Shown here piece by piece: positions 33,858-42,826 of a DNA stretch of 64,000 nucleotides. Source of the DNA: Acidimicrobiales bacterium (GTDB taxonomy: Bacteria; Actinomycetota; Acidimicrobiia; Acidimicrobiales; Aldehydirespiratoraceae). Every line of letters begins with the position of its first letter. The stretch's first letter is position 1. The stretch is taken from the NCBI GenBank assembly GCA_041394245.1, contig JAWKIR010000003.1, positions 1 through 64,000 on the forward strand, read 5' to 3'. Below the pieces are notes generated by a model, which had not been told where the DNA came from, ran no database searches, and saw only the letters and a list, made by a program, of their open reading frames with translations. Position numbers and translations under genes: made by a program.

Positions 33858-34684
33858 CCAACCACCGGGCCATCGACCTCTGGGTCAACGTCAACATGGG
33901 CGACGGCGTCCCCGCCGAGTTCCTCCAGCGGGTGAAGGAGGACTACTTCAAGGGCGGCGACGACTTCTTCAGGTCGCTGACCATCGACGAGACGATCGCC
34001 CAGATGGACGAGGCCGGTGTCGAGAAGGCCGTCATCTCGACCAGCGTGAAGAACCCCGAGCCGCGGATCCTCGAATTCGTCACCGAGCGGCCCGACCGGT
34101 TCGCGCTGGCCGCCTACGTCCGACCCCAGAAACTGATGCGCGAGCTGTGGCGGCTCGAGGACCTCGCCGCCGAGTACCCGGTGGCCATGGCCCGCGTGGT
34201 CCCGTTCGACATCGACGTCCCGCCGAGCGATGCCGTCTACTACCCGCTCTACGCGAAGTGCGTCGAGATGGACATGCCGCTGTCGATCAACACGGGCCTC
34301 CCCGGACCGCCCGTGCCGGGTGAGTGTCAGGACCCGATCCAACTCGACCGCGTCTGCTACCGCTTCCCCGAGCTGCGGATCTGCATGGCCCACGGCGCCG
34401 ACCCGTGGTGGGGCACGGCGATGCGCCTGATGATCAAGTACGCCAACCTCTCGATCATGACGTCGGCGTATTCACCACGGCACTTCCCCGACGAGTTCGT
34501 GCACTTCATGAACACCCGGGGCAAGCACAAGGTGATGTTCGCCAGCGACCATCCGGTCCTCCCCATGAAGCGGGTCATCGACGAGGCCGAGCAGCTCGAC
34601 CTGCGCGAGGGCGTGCTCGAGCGGTTCCTGCGCACCAACGCCGAGGAGTTCTTCTTCCGCGAGCGCCGTCCGCCGCGCGGTTAG
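33854..34684 (+). CDS. Amidohydrolase-2-type protein without N-terminal HxH
   Basis: This 276-aa TIM-barrel protein resembles amidohydrolase_2 (ACMSD-like) decarboxylases and hydrolases: GVEKAVISTSV, RFALAAYVRP, RICMAHGADPWWG (metal His), VMFASDHPVLPM (metal Asp). The first metal-binding motif of the family (DxHxH) is replaced by DLWVNVNMGD, so the usual metal site would be incomplete. A related protein at 45347-46264 shows the same replacement. The ATG overlaps the lipoprotein gene by 4 nt. Its stop overlaps the stop of convergent yqeC (TTAG). Confidence 0.75.
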   Translation: MTNHRAIDLWVNVNMGDGVPAEFLQRVKEDYFKGGDDFFRSLTIDETIAQMDEAGVEKAVISTSVKNPEPRILEFVTERPDRFALAAYVRPQKLMRELWRLEDLAAEYPVAMARVVPFDIDVPPSDAVYYPLYAKCVEMDMPLSINTGLPGPPVPGECQDPIQLDRVCYRFPELRICMAHGADPWWGTAMRLMIKYANLSIMTSAYSPRHFPDEFVHFMNTRGKHKVMFASDHPVLPMKRVIDEAEQLDLREGVLERFLRTNAEEFFFRERRPPRG

Positions 34685-35433
34685 CGCTCCGGCCGGTTCG
34701 GCGAGTCCTCGGGGTCGAACGGGGCGATCGCGATCACCGCCGCCTCGTCGCCCAACAGCTCGTCGACCCGTTCGAGCAGCGGCCGATGGCGATCGGTGAC
34801 CTGGTTCACGACGACGACGAAGCGCGCCCCCGGAGGACATCCCTTGCGCGAGCCCGCCGGATCGAGCAACACCCGGGCCAGACGCTCGGCATCGAGCTCG
34901 TCGTCGACACCGCATCCTGCGATCGCGGCGACGAGTTCGGGGCGATGGCAGACCTGGCCGATGGGGTGGCCCAACGCCGCAGCGCCGACACACGCAACGA
35001 GGGTGGTCGTCGTCGCGGGGACGACCGGTTCGTGCGAAGCGGGGGCCTTGAACGGCATTCGCCGTGAGCCGTCCGCCTCGAGCACCACCTGATCGGCGAG
35101 TCCGGTCCAGCGCGCCACGACGTCGGGGGCGAAGCCGAGCGCGCGGTGTTCGTCGATGCCGTTCCAGCACAACACCACCCGGTCGCGAGCCAGGGTCGCC
35201 GCCAACTCGTCGTCGGTGGGGCTCGACAGCGGCACGAGCCCATCGGTGCGATCGCTGCCCATCTTGGTGGTGGTGGAGAGCACGACGGTGCCCGGCAGTT
35301 GGCGGCCGAGGGCGAAGAGCACGGTGGTCTTTCCACCTCCCCCGACCAACGCGGTCGTACCCCGTTCGGGAAGCGCGAGGGCCGGGGCGAACTCACCGAT
35401 GGGGAGTGGCTTCGTCACGTCGATCTTCCGCAT
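34681..35433 (-). CDS. yqeC: YqeC-like selenium-dependent hydroxylase accessory protein
   Basis: This 250-aa P-loop protein has Walker A (ALVGGGGKTTVLFALG), then VVLSTTTKM, LADQVVLEADGSRRMPFKAP and a C-terminal VVVVNQVTD. These are family features of YqeC, found in organisms with selenium-dependent molybdenum hydroxylases and used as a marker of the selenium-cofactor trait. ATG 35433 has no strong ribosome site. No molybdenum hydroxylase, yqeB or selD lies in the window. Its presence supports selenium use by this organism, relevant to the UGA-containing redoxin at 60441-61478. Confidence 0.78.
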   Translation of the reverse strand: MRKIDVTKPLPIGEFAPALALPERGTTALVGGGGKTTVLFALGRQLPGTVVLSTTTKMGSDRTDGLVPLSSPTDDELAATLARDRVVLCWNGIDEHRALGFAPDVVARWTGLADQVVLEADGSRRMPFKAPASHEPVVPATTTTLVACVGAAALGHPIGQVCHRPELVAAIAGCGVDDELDAERLARVLLDPAGSRKGCPPGARFVVVVNQVTDRHRPLLERVDELLGDEAAVIAIAPFDPEDSPNRPER

Positions 35434-35477
35434 CGTTTCTGCCGAGTTTCGGGACTGAGAATTTGTGGCCCCAACGA

Positions 35478-35505
35478 TTGACACCCCCGGTGTATCACCT
35501 AAGTT
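35478..35505 (+). promoter_or_regulatory. Promoter of BMP transporter operon with palindromic spacer
   Basis: The -35 TTGACA (35478-35483), a 16-nt spacer and the -10 TAAGTT (35500-35505) form a good primary-sigma promoter. The spacer ends with GGTG-TAT-CACC (35489-35499), an inverted repeat that could bind a repressor between the two promoter elements. Confidence 0.6.
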
Positions 35506-35536
35506 TCCGGGCGATTCACCTTGGAGGGAACCACTC

Positions 35537-36709
35537 ATGAAACGACGACTACTCGTTGTCCTCGCCATCCTGCTCGGATTCACGCTGTTCGCCGCCTCGT
35601 GCGGCGACGACAGTGCCGACGACAGTGCCGACGACAGTGCCGACGACACCGGCGATTCGGGCGATTCGGGCGCGACCGATGACTCCGGCGACGCGGGCGG
35701 CGACGCCAGTGACGTCACCGCAGCATTCATCTACATCGGCGAACCCGGCGATGCCGGCTGGACCTACGCCCACGATCAGGGTCGCCAGTTCGCAGAGGCT
35801 CAGACCGGCGCCACCACGGTGACCGTGGAGAACATCGCCGAGGGAAGCCCCGAGTTCGACCAGGCTGTCCGCGACTTCATCGCCGACGGCGCCGACGTCA
35901 TCTTCGCGACGTCGTTCGGCTACATGGACGCGATGGAGTCGCTTGCGGCCGAGTTCCCCGATGTGGCGTTCGAGCACGCGACCGGGTTCAAGTCGAACGA
36001 CACGAACTTCGGCAACTACTTCGGTCGGATCTACCAGGCCCGGTACCTGACCGGCCTGACCGCCGGCGCGGCGAGTCCGACCGGCAACATCGGCTATGTC
36101 GCGGCCTTCCCGATCCCGGAGGTCATCCGTGGCATCAATGCCTTCACGCTCGGTGTGCGCGCCGCCAATCCGGACGCGACCGTGACGGTCAACTGGACCT
36201 CCACCTGGTTCGATCCCGCGGTCGAGGGCGACGCCGCCAACGCGCTGCTCGAGGGCGGCGCCGATGTCATCGCCATGCACCAGGACTCCACCGCCGCGGG
36301 CGAGGCCGCCGAGGCGGCCGGGGCCCGATGGGTGTCGTACAACAGCGACATGAGCGCCTTCGCTCCCGAGGCCTACCTGTCGTCGGCCGTGTGGGACTGG
36401 GGCCCGTACTACGCCTCGGCGATCGAGCAGGTCGCGGCCGGCACCTACGCCGGCGGTTCCTACTGGGGCGGCATGGACGACGGCATCGTGCAGATCGGCA
36501 GCCTGGCCGACGACGTGTCCGACGAGACCAAGGCCCAGATCCAGGACCTGACCGATCAGATGATCGCCGGCACGTGGGACCCGTTCACGGGTCCGATCAA
36601 CGACCAGGACGGCAACGAGGTCATCGCCGAGGGCGTGGTCCCCGATGACGGCGCACTTCTCGGCATGGACTACTTCGTCGAGGGCGTCATCGGCTCCGCT
36701 GCGGGGTGA
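35537..36709 (+). CDS. BMP family nucleoside-binding lipoprotein of ABC transporter
   Basis: This 390-aa lipoprotein has the signal MKRRLLVVLAILLGFTLFAASC, a DDSA-repeat linker, and a PnrA/BMP-type periplasmic-binding fold (AFIYIGEPGDAGWTYAHDQG, DVIFATSFGYMDAMESLA, ARYLTGLTAGAASPTGNIGY). BMP proteins bind purine nucleosides or similar ligands. GGAGGG lies at good distance before the ATG at 35537. It is the first gene of a four-gene transporter operon plus thioesterase, each overlapping the next by 4 nt. Substrate class is from family knowledge. Confidence 0.88.
   Translation: MKRRLLVVLAILLGFTLFAASCGDDSADDSADDSADDTGDSGDSGATDDSGDAGGDASDVTAAFIYIGEPGDAGWTYAHDQGRQFAEAQTGATTVTVENIAEGSPEFDQAVRDFIADGADVIFATSFGYMDAMESLAAEFPDVAFEHATGFKSNDTNFGNYFGRIYQARYLTGLTAGAASPTGNIGYVAAFPIPEVIRGINAFTLGVRAANPDATVTVNWTSTWFDPAVEGDAANALLEGGADVIAMHQDSTAAGEAAEAAGARWVSYNSDMSAFAPEAYLSSAVWDWGPYYASAIEQVAAGTYAGGSYWGGMDDGIVQIGSLADDVSDETKAQIQDLTDQMIAGTWDPFTGPINDQDGNEVIAEGVVPDDGALLGMDYFVEGVIGSAAG
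35606..35641. repeat. Three 12-bp tandem repeats in BMP linker
   Basis: Three copies of GACGACAGTGCC encode the linker DDSADDSADDSA directly after the lipidated Cys. The frame is preserved by the unit length. Confidence 0.9.
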
Positions 36710-38214
36710 CAACTCCCGCCGTCGAACTCGACGGCATCTGGAAGCGATTTCCCGGTGTGATCGCGAATTCCGGGGCGAGCCTCACGGTTCGCCCCGGAAC
36801 GGTCCACGCCGTCCTCGGTGAGAACGGCGCCGGGAAGACCACCCTCATGAACTGTCTCGCCGGGGTCTACCGCCCCGACGAGGGGAGCATCCGTATCGAC
36901 GGTCGGGAGATGCGCTTCTCGTCGCCGGCCGACGCGATCAGGGCCGGCGTCGGCATGGTGCACCAGGAGTTCCGGCTCGTCCCGACGTTCACCGTCGCGG
37001 AGAACGTCGTCCTCGGGGCCGCTCCCCACATCGTCAACCGGGCTCGGATCGACACGGGAGTGGCCGCCCTCGCCGAGCGGTTCGGTTTCCGAGCCGAGCC
37101 CGAACGGCCGGTGTGGCAGCTCTCGATGGGCGAACGGCAACGTGTCGAGATCCTCAAGGCACTCTGGCGCGATGCTCGCGTCCTGATCCTCGACGAGCCG
37201 ACCGCGGTCCTGACTCCTCAGGAGGCCGAAGAACTGGGGGCCGTGCTGCGGCGGATGGTGGCCGAGGGTCGCTCGGTCATCTTCATCTCCCACAAGCTCG
37301 ACGAGGTGACGGCGTTCTGTGACGAAGCCACCGTCCTGCGCGGCGGCAGCACCGTGGCCGCCTCGGTCGAGGTCGCCTCCGTCGACGCCGGCGAACTCGC
37401 CCGGTTGATGGTCGGCGAGGTCGACGCACCACCGGTCAACCGGCGGGACACGATCGTCGGCGACATCGCCCTGTCGGTCCGCGATCTGCGGGTCGTCGAT
37501 GCCCGCGGGATCACCGCCCTCGACGGGGTCTCGTTCGATCTGCGGTCGGGCGAGATTCTCGGCGTCGCCGGCGTGGCCGGCAACGGGCAGCGGGCCCTCA
37601 CCGATGCCATCGCCGGCCTCCAGAGTTCCATCGGCGGCACCGTCGAGGTCATGGGCACCGACATCACCGGCGCCCACCCGCGAGCGCGACACAAGGCGGG
37701 ACTCGCCTACGTACCGGAGGACCGCCTCGGCGTCGGCCTTGCGCCCAAGTTGCCGATCACCGAGAACGCGATCATGCGGGAGTACCGGGCGCTGCGCCGC
37801 GGGCCCCTGCTCTCGTGGTCCACCGCCCGGGCCTTCTGCGACGGACTCGTCGAGCGGTTCGAGGTGAAGGTCGGCCGGGTGGAGGCCCCCATGGCCTCGC
37901 TCTCCGGCGGAAATCTGCAGCGGCTGCTGCTGGGTCGCGAGCTCAGTGGGAACCCCGAGGTGGTCGTCGCCTCGCAACCGACCCGTGGGCTCGACGTCGC
38001 CGGAGTCCGCGCGATCCAGCAACTCCTCGTCGCCCAGCGCGACGAGGGCACCGGAGTGCTGATGATCTCCGAGGATCTCGACGAACTCCTCGCCCTCGCC
38101 GACCGGATCATCGTCATGGTCGAGGGTCGCATCGTCGGCGAGTTCGACGCGCGCACCACCAGCCGAACCGAGATCGGCGAAGCCATGATGGGCGGCAGGC
38201 GGGCCGACGCATGA
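36706..38214 (+). CDS. ABC transporter ATP-binding protein (tandem domain, nucleoside type)
   Basis: This 502-aa protein has two ABC domains, as in RbsA and NupA. Domain 1 has Walker A GENGAGKTT, signature LSMGERQR and Walker B VLILDEPTAVLTPQE. Domain 2 has a modified P-loop (GVAGNGQRALT) and signature LSGGNLQRLLLGREL, with a Walker B segment reading VVASQPTRGLD, in which the catalytic Glu is replaced by Gln. Only one fully active site is expected. GTG 36706 overlaps the BMP stop by 4 nt. Energises uptake with the two permeases that follow. Confidence 0.92.
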   Translation: MTTPAVELDGIWKRFPGVIANSGASLTVRPGTVHAVLGENGAGKTTLMNCLAGVYRPDEGSIRIDGREMRFSSPADAIRAGVGMVHQEFRLVPTFTVAENVVLGAAPHIVNRARIDTGVAALAERFGFRAEPERPVWQLSMGERQRVEILKALWRDARVLILDEPTAVLTPQEAEELGAVLRRMVAEGRSVIFISHKLDEVTAFCDEATVLRGGSTVAASVEVASVDAGELARLMVGEVDAPPVNRRDTIVGDIALSVRDLRVVDARGITALDGVSFDLRSGEILGVAGVAGNGQRALTDAIAGLQSSIGGTVEVMGTDITGAHPRARHKAGLAYVPEDRLGVGLAPKLPITENAIMREYRALRRGPLLSWSTARAFCDGLVERFEVKVGRVEAPMASLSGGNLQRLLLGRELSGNPEVVVASQPTRGLDVAGVRAIQQLLVAQRDEGTGVLMISEDLDELLALADRIIVMVEGRIVGEFDARTTSRTEIGEAMMGGRRADA

Positions 38215-39284
38215 AACGGCTCGTTCTGGCCCGCCGGGAGACCCCGACGCGTGGAGGCCAGCCGGTCGCGTTCCTGGCCGGATTGATCTTCGCCCTGCTG
38301 GCGGGCGCGATCCTGATGAAGATCTCGGGCGATCCCGCCCTCGACGTCTACCGCCGGATGTGGGAGCGCTCCCTGGGATCGACCGACACGTGGAGTGTCA
38401 CCTTCAATCGGGCGGTGCCACTCGCCCTGGCCGGCCTGGCCGTGTCGATCGCGGCGACGATGGGCCTCTGGAACATCGGGGCGGAGGGACAGATCCTCTT
38501 CGGGGCCACCGCGGCGACACTGGTCGGCCGACTCTTCCCCGACGCGCCCGGACCCCTGCTGATCATCGCCATGTTGCTCGCGGCGGCGATCGGCGGCGCG
38601 TTGTGGGCGCTCGGCCCCGGACTCGCCAAGGCCGAGTTGGGCGTGAGCGAGATCATCACCACCCTCATGCTCACCGAGGTCGCCATCCGCCTGATCACCT
38701 ATCTCGAGCAGGGCCCGTGGAAGGACCCGGAGGGCTTCGGCTTCCCGAACATCACCGAGCGACCTGCGCAGGCCGAGCTCGGCGATCTCTGGGATCGAAC
38801 CCACATCGGTGTACTCCTCGCCCTCGCCGTCATCGGGGCGTTCGCCTGGTTCATCAACCGCAGCGTGTGGGGATACGAGCTCCGCATCGCCGGGTCATCA
38901 CGCCAGACCGCGGCCTACGCCGGCATCTCGATGCGCCGCAAGGTGCTGGGCGTCCTGCTCCTGTCCGGGGCCGTCGCCGGGTTCGCCGGCGGCATCGAGC
39001 TGACGGGAACGGCGGTCCGTCTCAACACCCAGCTGTCGAACGGCTACGGCTTCTCCGGGATCATCGTCGCGGCGTTGGCGCTGATGAAACCGAGCGGCCT
39101 CCCCTTCGTCGCGCTGGCCTTCGGAGCCGTGCAGGTCGGCGGCCAGAGCATCCAGACCTCACTCGGCGTCTCCCCCGCCGTGTCGACGATCCTCCAGGCG
39201 CTCATCCTGTTCGGCGCCATCGGTGCCGCCGTCTTCTCGAACTACCGGGTCGTCGCCGTCGATCGTCAGGTGCCCACCGCATGA
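38211..39284 (+). CDS. ABC transporter permease (nucleoside type, subunit 1)
   Basis: This 357-aa integral membrane protein has about 8-10 helices of the BPD_transp_2 family. Typical segments are TMGLWNIGAEGQILFGATAA, LGVSEIITTLMLTEVAIRLI and ISMRRKVLGVLLLSGAVAGF. The coupling-loop region lies around NAQTAAYAGISMRRK-like sequence. The ATG overlaps the ATPase stop by ATGA. It pairs with the next permease gene to form the pore. Confidence 0.92.
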   Translation: MKRLVLARRETPTRGGQPVAFLAGLIFALLAGAILMKISGDPALDVYRRMWERSLGSTDTWSVTFNRAVPLALAGLAVSIAATMGLWNIGAEGQILFGATAATLVGRLFPDAPGPLLIIAMLLAAAIGGALWALGPGLAKAELGVSEIITTLMLTEVAIRLITYLEQGPWKDPEGFGFPNITERPAQAELGDLWDRTHIGVLLALAVIGAFAWFINRSVWGYELRIAGSSRQTAAYAGISMRRKVLGVLLLSGAVAGFAGGIELTGTAVRLNTQLSNGYGFSGIIVAALALMKPSGLPFVALAFGAVQVGGQSIQTSLGVSPAVSTILQALILFGAIGAAVFSNYRVVAVDRQVPTA

Positions 39285-40231
39285 TCCTCGCCTTCACCTT
39301 CACCGAGGCCAGTGTCATCGGCCTGCTGGTCGCCGCAGTGCAGTTCGGCACGCTGCTGTACCTCGCCGCGCTGGGCGAGACCGTCGCCGAGAAGTCCGGC
39401 GTCCTCAACCTGGGCGTCGAGGGGATGATGGCCACCGGCGCCGCGGTCGGCTTCATCGTCGCCGTCGAGACCGGCAGTCCATGGGCCGGCCTGCTCGCCG
39501 GCGCCGCCGCCGGAGCCCTGCTCTCGCTCGTGCATGCGGTGGCGGCCGTCGGCCTCGGGGCCGACCAGGTCGTGAGCGGACTCGCGCTCACCATTCTCGG
39601 GCTGGGCCTGGCCGACTTCGTGGGCGACGGCTACACCGACGACGCCCGGCGATCGGTGTTTCGTGACGTCGAGATCCCCGGGCTCGACGACATCCCGTGG
39701 TTCGGTGAGATCGTGTTCCGTCATTCGCCGGTGACCTATGGCGCGATCCTGAGCGGCATCGTCGTGTGGTTCGTGCTCAACCGGACCGATGTCGGGCTCG
39801 GCCTCCGGGCTGCCGGCGAGACCGCGGCCACCGCCGACGCGGCCGGACACTCGGTCCTGCGGCTGCGGTTCGCTGCGGTGATGGTGGGAGGGGCATTCGC
39901 CGGCGCGAGCGGCGCCTACCTCACCACCTACCTGGTCGGATCGTGGAGCCAGAACCTCACCGCAGGGCGCGGATGGATCGCCGTCGCCCTCGTCATCTTC
40001 GGCGCCTGGCGTCCGGGCCGGGTCGCGCTCGGCGCCCTGCTCTTCGGGTTCACCCTGGCCCTCAAGAGCCGCCTCGGGGTGTTCGGCATCGAGTTCTCGC
40101 CGATCCTGCTCGACATGACGCCGTATCTCCTGACGGTCGCCGTCCTCGTCGTGATCTCGATCCGGGCGCGGGACAAGCCGTCGCCCGCGCCCGCTGCGAT
40201 CGGGATCCCCTACCGCCGGGAAGAACGCTGA
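39281..40231 (+). CDS. ABC transporter permease (nucleoside type, subunit 2)
   Basis: This 316-aa membrane protein is of the BPD_transp_2 family: LGETVAEKSGVLNLGVEGMM (the family hallmark), GLGADQVVSGLALTILGLGL, LGLRAAGETAATADAAGHS and GRGWIAVALVIFGAWRPGR. It overlaps the first permease gene by ATGA. Its stop is overlapped by a CTGA sequence that begins the thioesterase frame. Confidence 0.92.
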   Translation: MILAFTFTEASVIGLLVAAVQFGTLLYLAALGETVAEKSGVLNLGVEGMMATGAAVGFIVAVETGSPWAGLLAGAAAGALLSLVHAVAAVGLGADQVVSGLALTILGLGLADFVGDGYTDDARRSVFRDVEIPGLDDIPWFGEIVFRHSPVTYGAILSGIVVWFVLNRTDVGLGLRAAGETAATADAAGHSVLRLRFAAVMVGGAFAGASGAYLTTYLVGSWSQNLTAGRGWIAVALVIFGAWRPGRVALGALLFGFTLALKSRLGVFGIEFSPILLDMTPYLLTVAVLVVISIRARDKPSPAPAAIGIPYRREER

Positions 40232-41058
40232 GCACGCCGCGCATCCGCCGGCCGGCCGATCTGCTCGCCGGCCTGCGACTCGACCACGCCGGAGAGCTCA
40301 CCTGGACCGGGCCGGGGCTCGTGATGCCGAAGGCGAAGTGGGTGTTCGGCGGCATCGTGGGCGCCCAGGCCCTCGTGGCCGCTGCCAAGACCACCGACGG
40401 CAAGGTCCCCCGTTCCGTGCGTATCCGGTTCCTTCGCCAGGCGACGCCTCACGAACCGATCCGCCACACCGTCGCCATCGTCTCCGACTCCAACACCTTC
40501 GCCGACCGAAGGATCGAAACCACCTCGGGCGACGACCTGATCGCGACGACCACCGTCGTCTTCCACTCCCCCGACGACACCGATCTCGGCCACCAGCACA
40601 CGATGCCCGACGTCGACGCCCCGACCGAGGAGCTGGCGATCGAGGGCGCCGGTTTCGAGTCGATCGATCTCAACATCCCACCGATCCACGGCCATGCCGC
40701 AGCGCCGCCACAACAGCGCCACTGGATGCGTGGGCGCGGCACGCCGACCGACGACGTCGTCGCCAACGCGGCGATGCTCACGATGGCGAGCGACCTGTTC
40801 CTCGTCGCGTCGGCCTGGCGCCCGATCGAGGGCTACTCGATCGTCGATGTCGGCACGGTGATGTCGTTCGGACTCGACTTCACCGTCTGGTTCCACCACC
40901 CCGTCGAGATCGCGGATTGGCACCTGCTCGACGTCGACACGCCCTCGGCCGCCAACGGACGGTCGCTCAGCTTCGCGAACTGGTACCGGCCCGATGGTCT
41001 CCTGGTGGCGTCGGTCGCGCTCGACGCGGTGATGCGGGTCAGGCCCGCATCCGGTTGA
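40228..41058 (+). CDS. Acyl-CoA thioesterase-II-like double hot-dog protein (CTG start candidate)
   Basis: This protein of about 276 aa has hot-dog features VFGGIVGAQALVAAAKTT, SVRIRFLRQATPHEPIR and a second half ending ANWYRPDGLLVASVALDAVM, as in TesB/acyl-CoA thioesterase II. The conserved family N-terminus (LLAGLRLDHAGELTWTGPG) precedes the first ATG/GTG codons in frame (GTG 40321, ATG 40324). The only upstream initiation-like codon is CTG at 40228, which has GGGAAG 4 nt upstream and gives a 4-nt overlap (CTGA) like its neighbours' ATGA. A CTG start is therefore proposed. The 3' end overlaps leuA by 20 nt on the opposite strand. Confidence 0.7.
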   Translation: MSTPRIRRPADLLAGLRLDHAGELTWTGPGLVMPKAKWVFGGIVGAQALVAAAKTTDGKVPRSVRIRFLRQATPHEPIRHTVAIVSDSNTFADRRIETTSGDDLIATTTVVFHSPDDTDLGHQHTMPDVDAPTEELAIEGAGFESIDLNIPPIHGHAAAPPQQRHWMRGRGTPTDDVVANAAMLTMASDLFLVASAWRPIEGYSIVDVGTVMSFGLDFTVWFHHPVEIADWHLLDVDTPSAANGRSLSFANWYRPDGLLVASVALDAVMRVRPASG

Positions 41059-42748
41059 CCGCCGACACGATGGCACGCAGCGAGGCCGACACGATCGACT
41101 CGTGGAGGCCGACCCCCCACACGACATCGCGGGCACCGGTGTCGACCGCCACGTAGGCCGCGGCGGTCGCGTCGGACCCGGCACCCATCGTGTGTTCGGT
41201 GTAGTCGGCGATCTTGCCCTCGAACAGCCCCACCTCGGTGAGGGCACGGACGAACGCATCGATCGGACCGTTGCCGTCGCCGGTGATCATCCGCTCCTCG
41301 CCGTCGATGATCATCTTGGCCTCGAGGGTCGTGAGTCCACTGTCGATCGTGTCGCTGGTGGCGCGGTGGCCCACGATCTCGATCGTGCGCTGTTCGGGTT
41401 CGACGTACTCACCCATGAAGCGACGATGGATCTCGTAGGACGTGATCTCCGTACCGGATTCCTCGGTCACCTTCTGGATCTTCTTCGAGAAGTCGACCTG
41501 GAGGCCGCGCGGGAGATCCAGCCCGTACTCGTGCAGGAGCACATAGGCCACGCCGCCCTTGCCCGACTGGCTGTTGACCCGGATGACCGCCTCGTAGCTG
41601 CGGCCGAGGTGACGGGGATCGATCGGCAGGTAGGGCACGTCCCACGAGTCGTAGTTGCCGACGAGCGCCTCACCGGGCTGGACGTCGTAGATGTCGGCCA
41701 TGCCCTTCTTGATGGCGTCCTGATGGCTCCCCGAGAAGGCGGTGTAGACGAGATCACCGACATAGGGGTGCCGGGGGTCGATGGTCATCCGGTTGGAGAA
41801 CTCGTAGACGCGACGCATCTCGTCGATGTCGCTCATGTCGAGCTTCGGGTCGACACCCTGCGTGAAGAGGTTGAGACCGATGGTGACCAGGTCGACGTTG
41901 CCGGTGCGTTCGCCGTTGCCGAAGAGGGTGCCCTCGACCCGGTCGGCGCCGGCCATCAGCCCCATCTCGGCCGCGGCCACCGCCGTGCCCCGATCGTTGT
42001 GGGGATGCAGCGACAACAGCACGGTGTCGCGGTTCTTGATCTCGCGATCGAACCGCTCGATCAGGTCAGCGTAGAGATTCGGGGTCGACATCTCGACCGT
42101 GGCCGGCAGGTTCAGGATCAACGGCTTCTCCGCGGTCGGCTGGAACACGTCCATGACCGCCTCGCACACCTCGATGGCGAACTCGGGCTCGGTCCCCGTG
42201 TAGCTCTCGGGCGAGTACTCCCACCTGATCGATTCGGGGTTGCTCGAGCGCTCGAGCCCTTCCATGCAGACCCTGGCACCGTTGACGGCGATGTCGACGA
42301 TGCCCGCACGGTCGAGACCGAACACGACGCGGCGCTGCGTCGTCGACGTGGAGTTGTAGAGATGGACGATGGCACTCGGCGCGCCGTCGATCGCCTCGAA
42401 CGTGCGGTCGATGAGGTCCTTGCGGGCCTGGGTGAGCACCTGGATGGTGACGTCGTTCGGGATGTGGCCGCCCTCGATCAGCTCACGAACGAAGTCGAAG
42501 TCGGTCTGCGACGCGGCCGGGAACCCGACCTCGATCTCCTTGAAGCCCATCTGCACGAGCAGGTCCCACAGGCGCCGCTTGCGGGTGGAATCCATCGGAT
42601 CGACGAGGGCCTGGTTGCCGTCGCGAAGGTCGACCGAGCACCAGATGGGGGCCGACTCGATGCGTCGGCCCGGCCAGGTGCGGTCGGGAAGCTCGACGGC
42701 GGGATACGGCCGGTACTTCTCGAACGGCATGGGCGCCTGGGTGGTCAT
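41039..42748 (-). CDS. leuA: 2-isopropylmalate synthase LeuA
   Basis: This 569-aa enzyme condenses acetyl-CoA with 2-oxoisovalerate in the first step of leucine synthesis. The type is actinobacterial/yeast LeuA2: N-terminal PFEKYRPYPAVELPDRTWP, catalytic CSVDLRDGNQALVDPM, LHPHNDRGTAVAAAEMGLM and TLFGNGERTGNVDL, with a C-terminal regulatory domain (GDGNGPIDAFVRAL) that normally binds leucine. GGAG lies 6 nt before the ATG at 42748. It is controlled by an upstream leader peptide and terminator at 42785-42901. Its 3' end overlaps the thioesterase gene tail-to-tail. Confidence 0.96.
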   Translation of the reverse strand: MTTQAPMPFEKYRPYPAVELPDRTWPGRRIESAPIWCSVDLRDGNQALVDPMDSTRKRRLWDLLVQMGFKEIEVGFPAASQTDFDFVRELIEGGHIPNDVTIQVLTQARKDLIDRTFEAIDGAPSAIVHLYNSTSTTQRRVVFGLDRAGIVDIAVNGARVCMEGLERSSNPESIRWEYSPESYTGTEPEFAIEVCEAVMDVFQPTAEKPLILNLPATVEMSTPNLYADLIERFDREIKNRDTVLLSLHPHNDRGTAVAAAEMGLMAGADRVEGTLFGNGERTGNVDLVTIGLNLFTQGVDPKLDMSDIDEMRRVYEFSNRMTIDPRHPYVGDLVYTAFSGSHQDAIKKGMADIYDVQPGEALVGNYDSWDVPYLPIDPRHLGRSYEAVIRVNSQSGKGGVAYVLLHEYGLDLPRGLQVDFSKKIQKVTEESGTEITSYEIHRRFMGEYVEPEQRTIEIVGHRATSDTIDSGLTTLEAKMIIDGEERMITGDGNGPIDAFVRALTEVGLFEGKIADYTEHTMGAGSDATAAAYVAVDTGARDVVWGVGLHESIVSASLRAIVSAVNRMRA

Positions 42749-42784
42749 GGGATGCTCCGTGATCGGGATGGGGAAAGGGTACTG

Positions 42785-42826
42785 AAAAACACGAAACCCC
42801 CCGGGCCCGAGGGCACGAGGGGTTCG
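42785..42826 (-). terminator. leuA attenuator terminator
   Basis: Reading on the minus strand, CGAACCCCTCG pairs with CGGGGGGTTTCG through one bulge and one G-U pair, followed by TGTTTTT. It is a Rho-independent terminator about 40 nt before leuA and after the leader peptide with four Leu codons. Confidence 0.8.
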
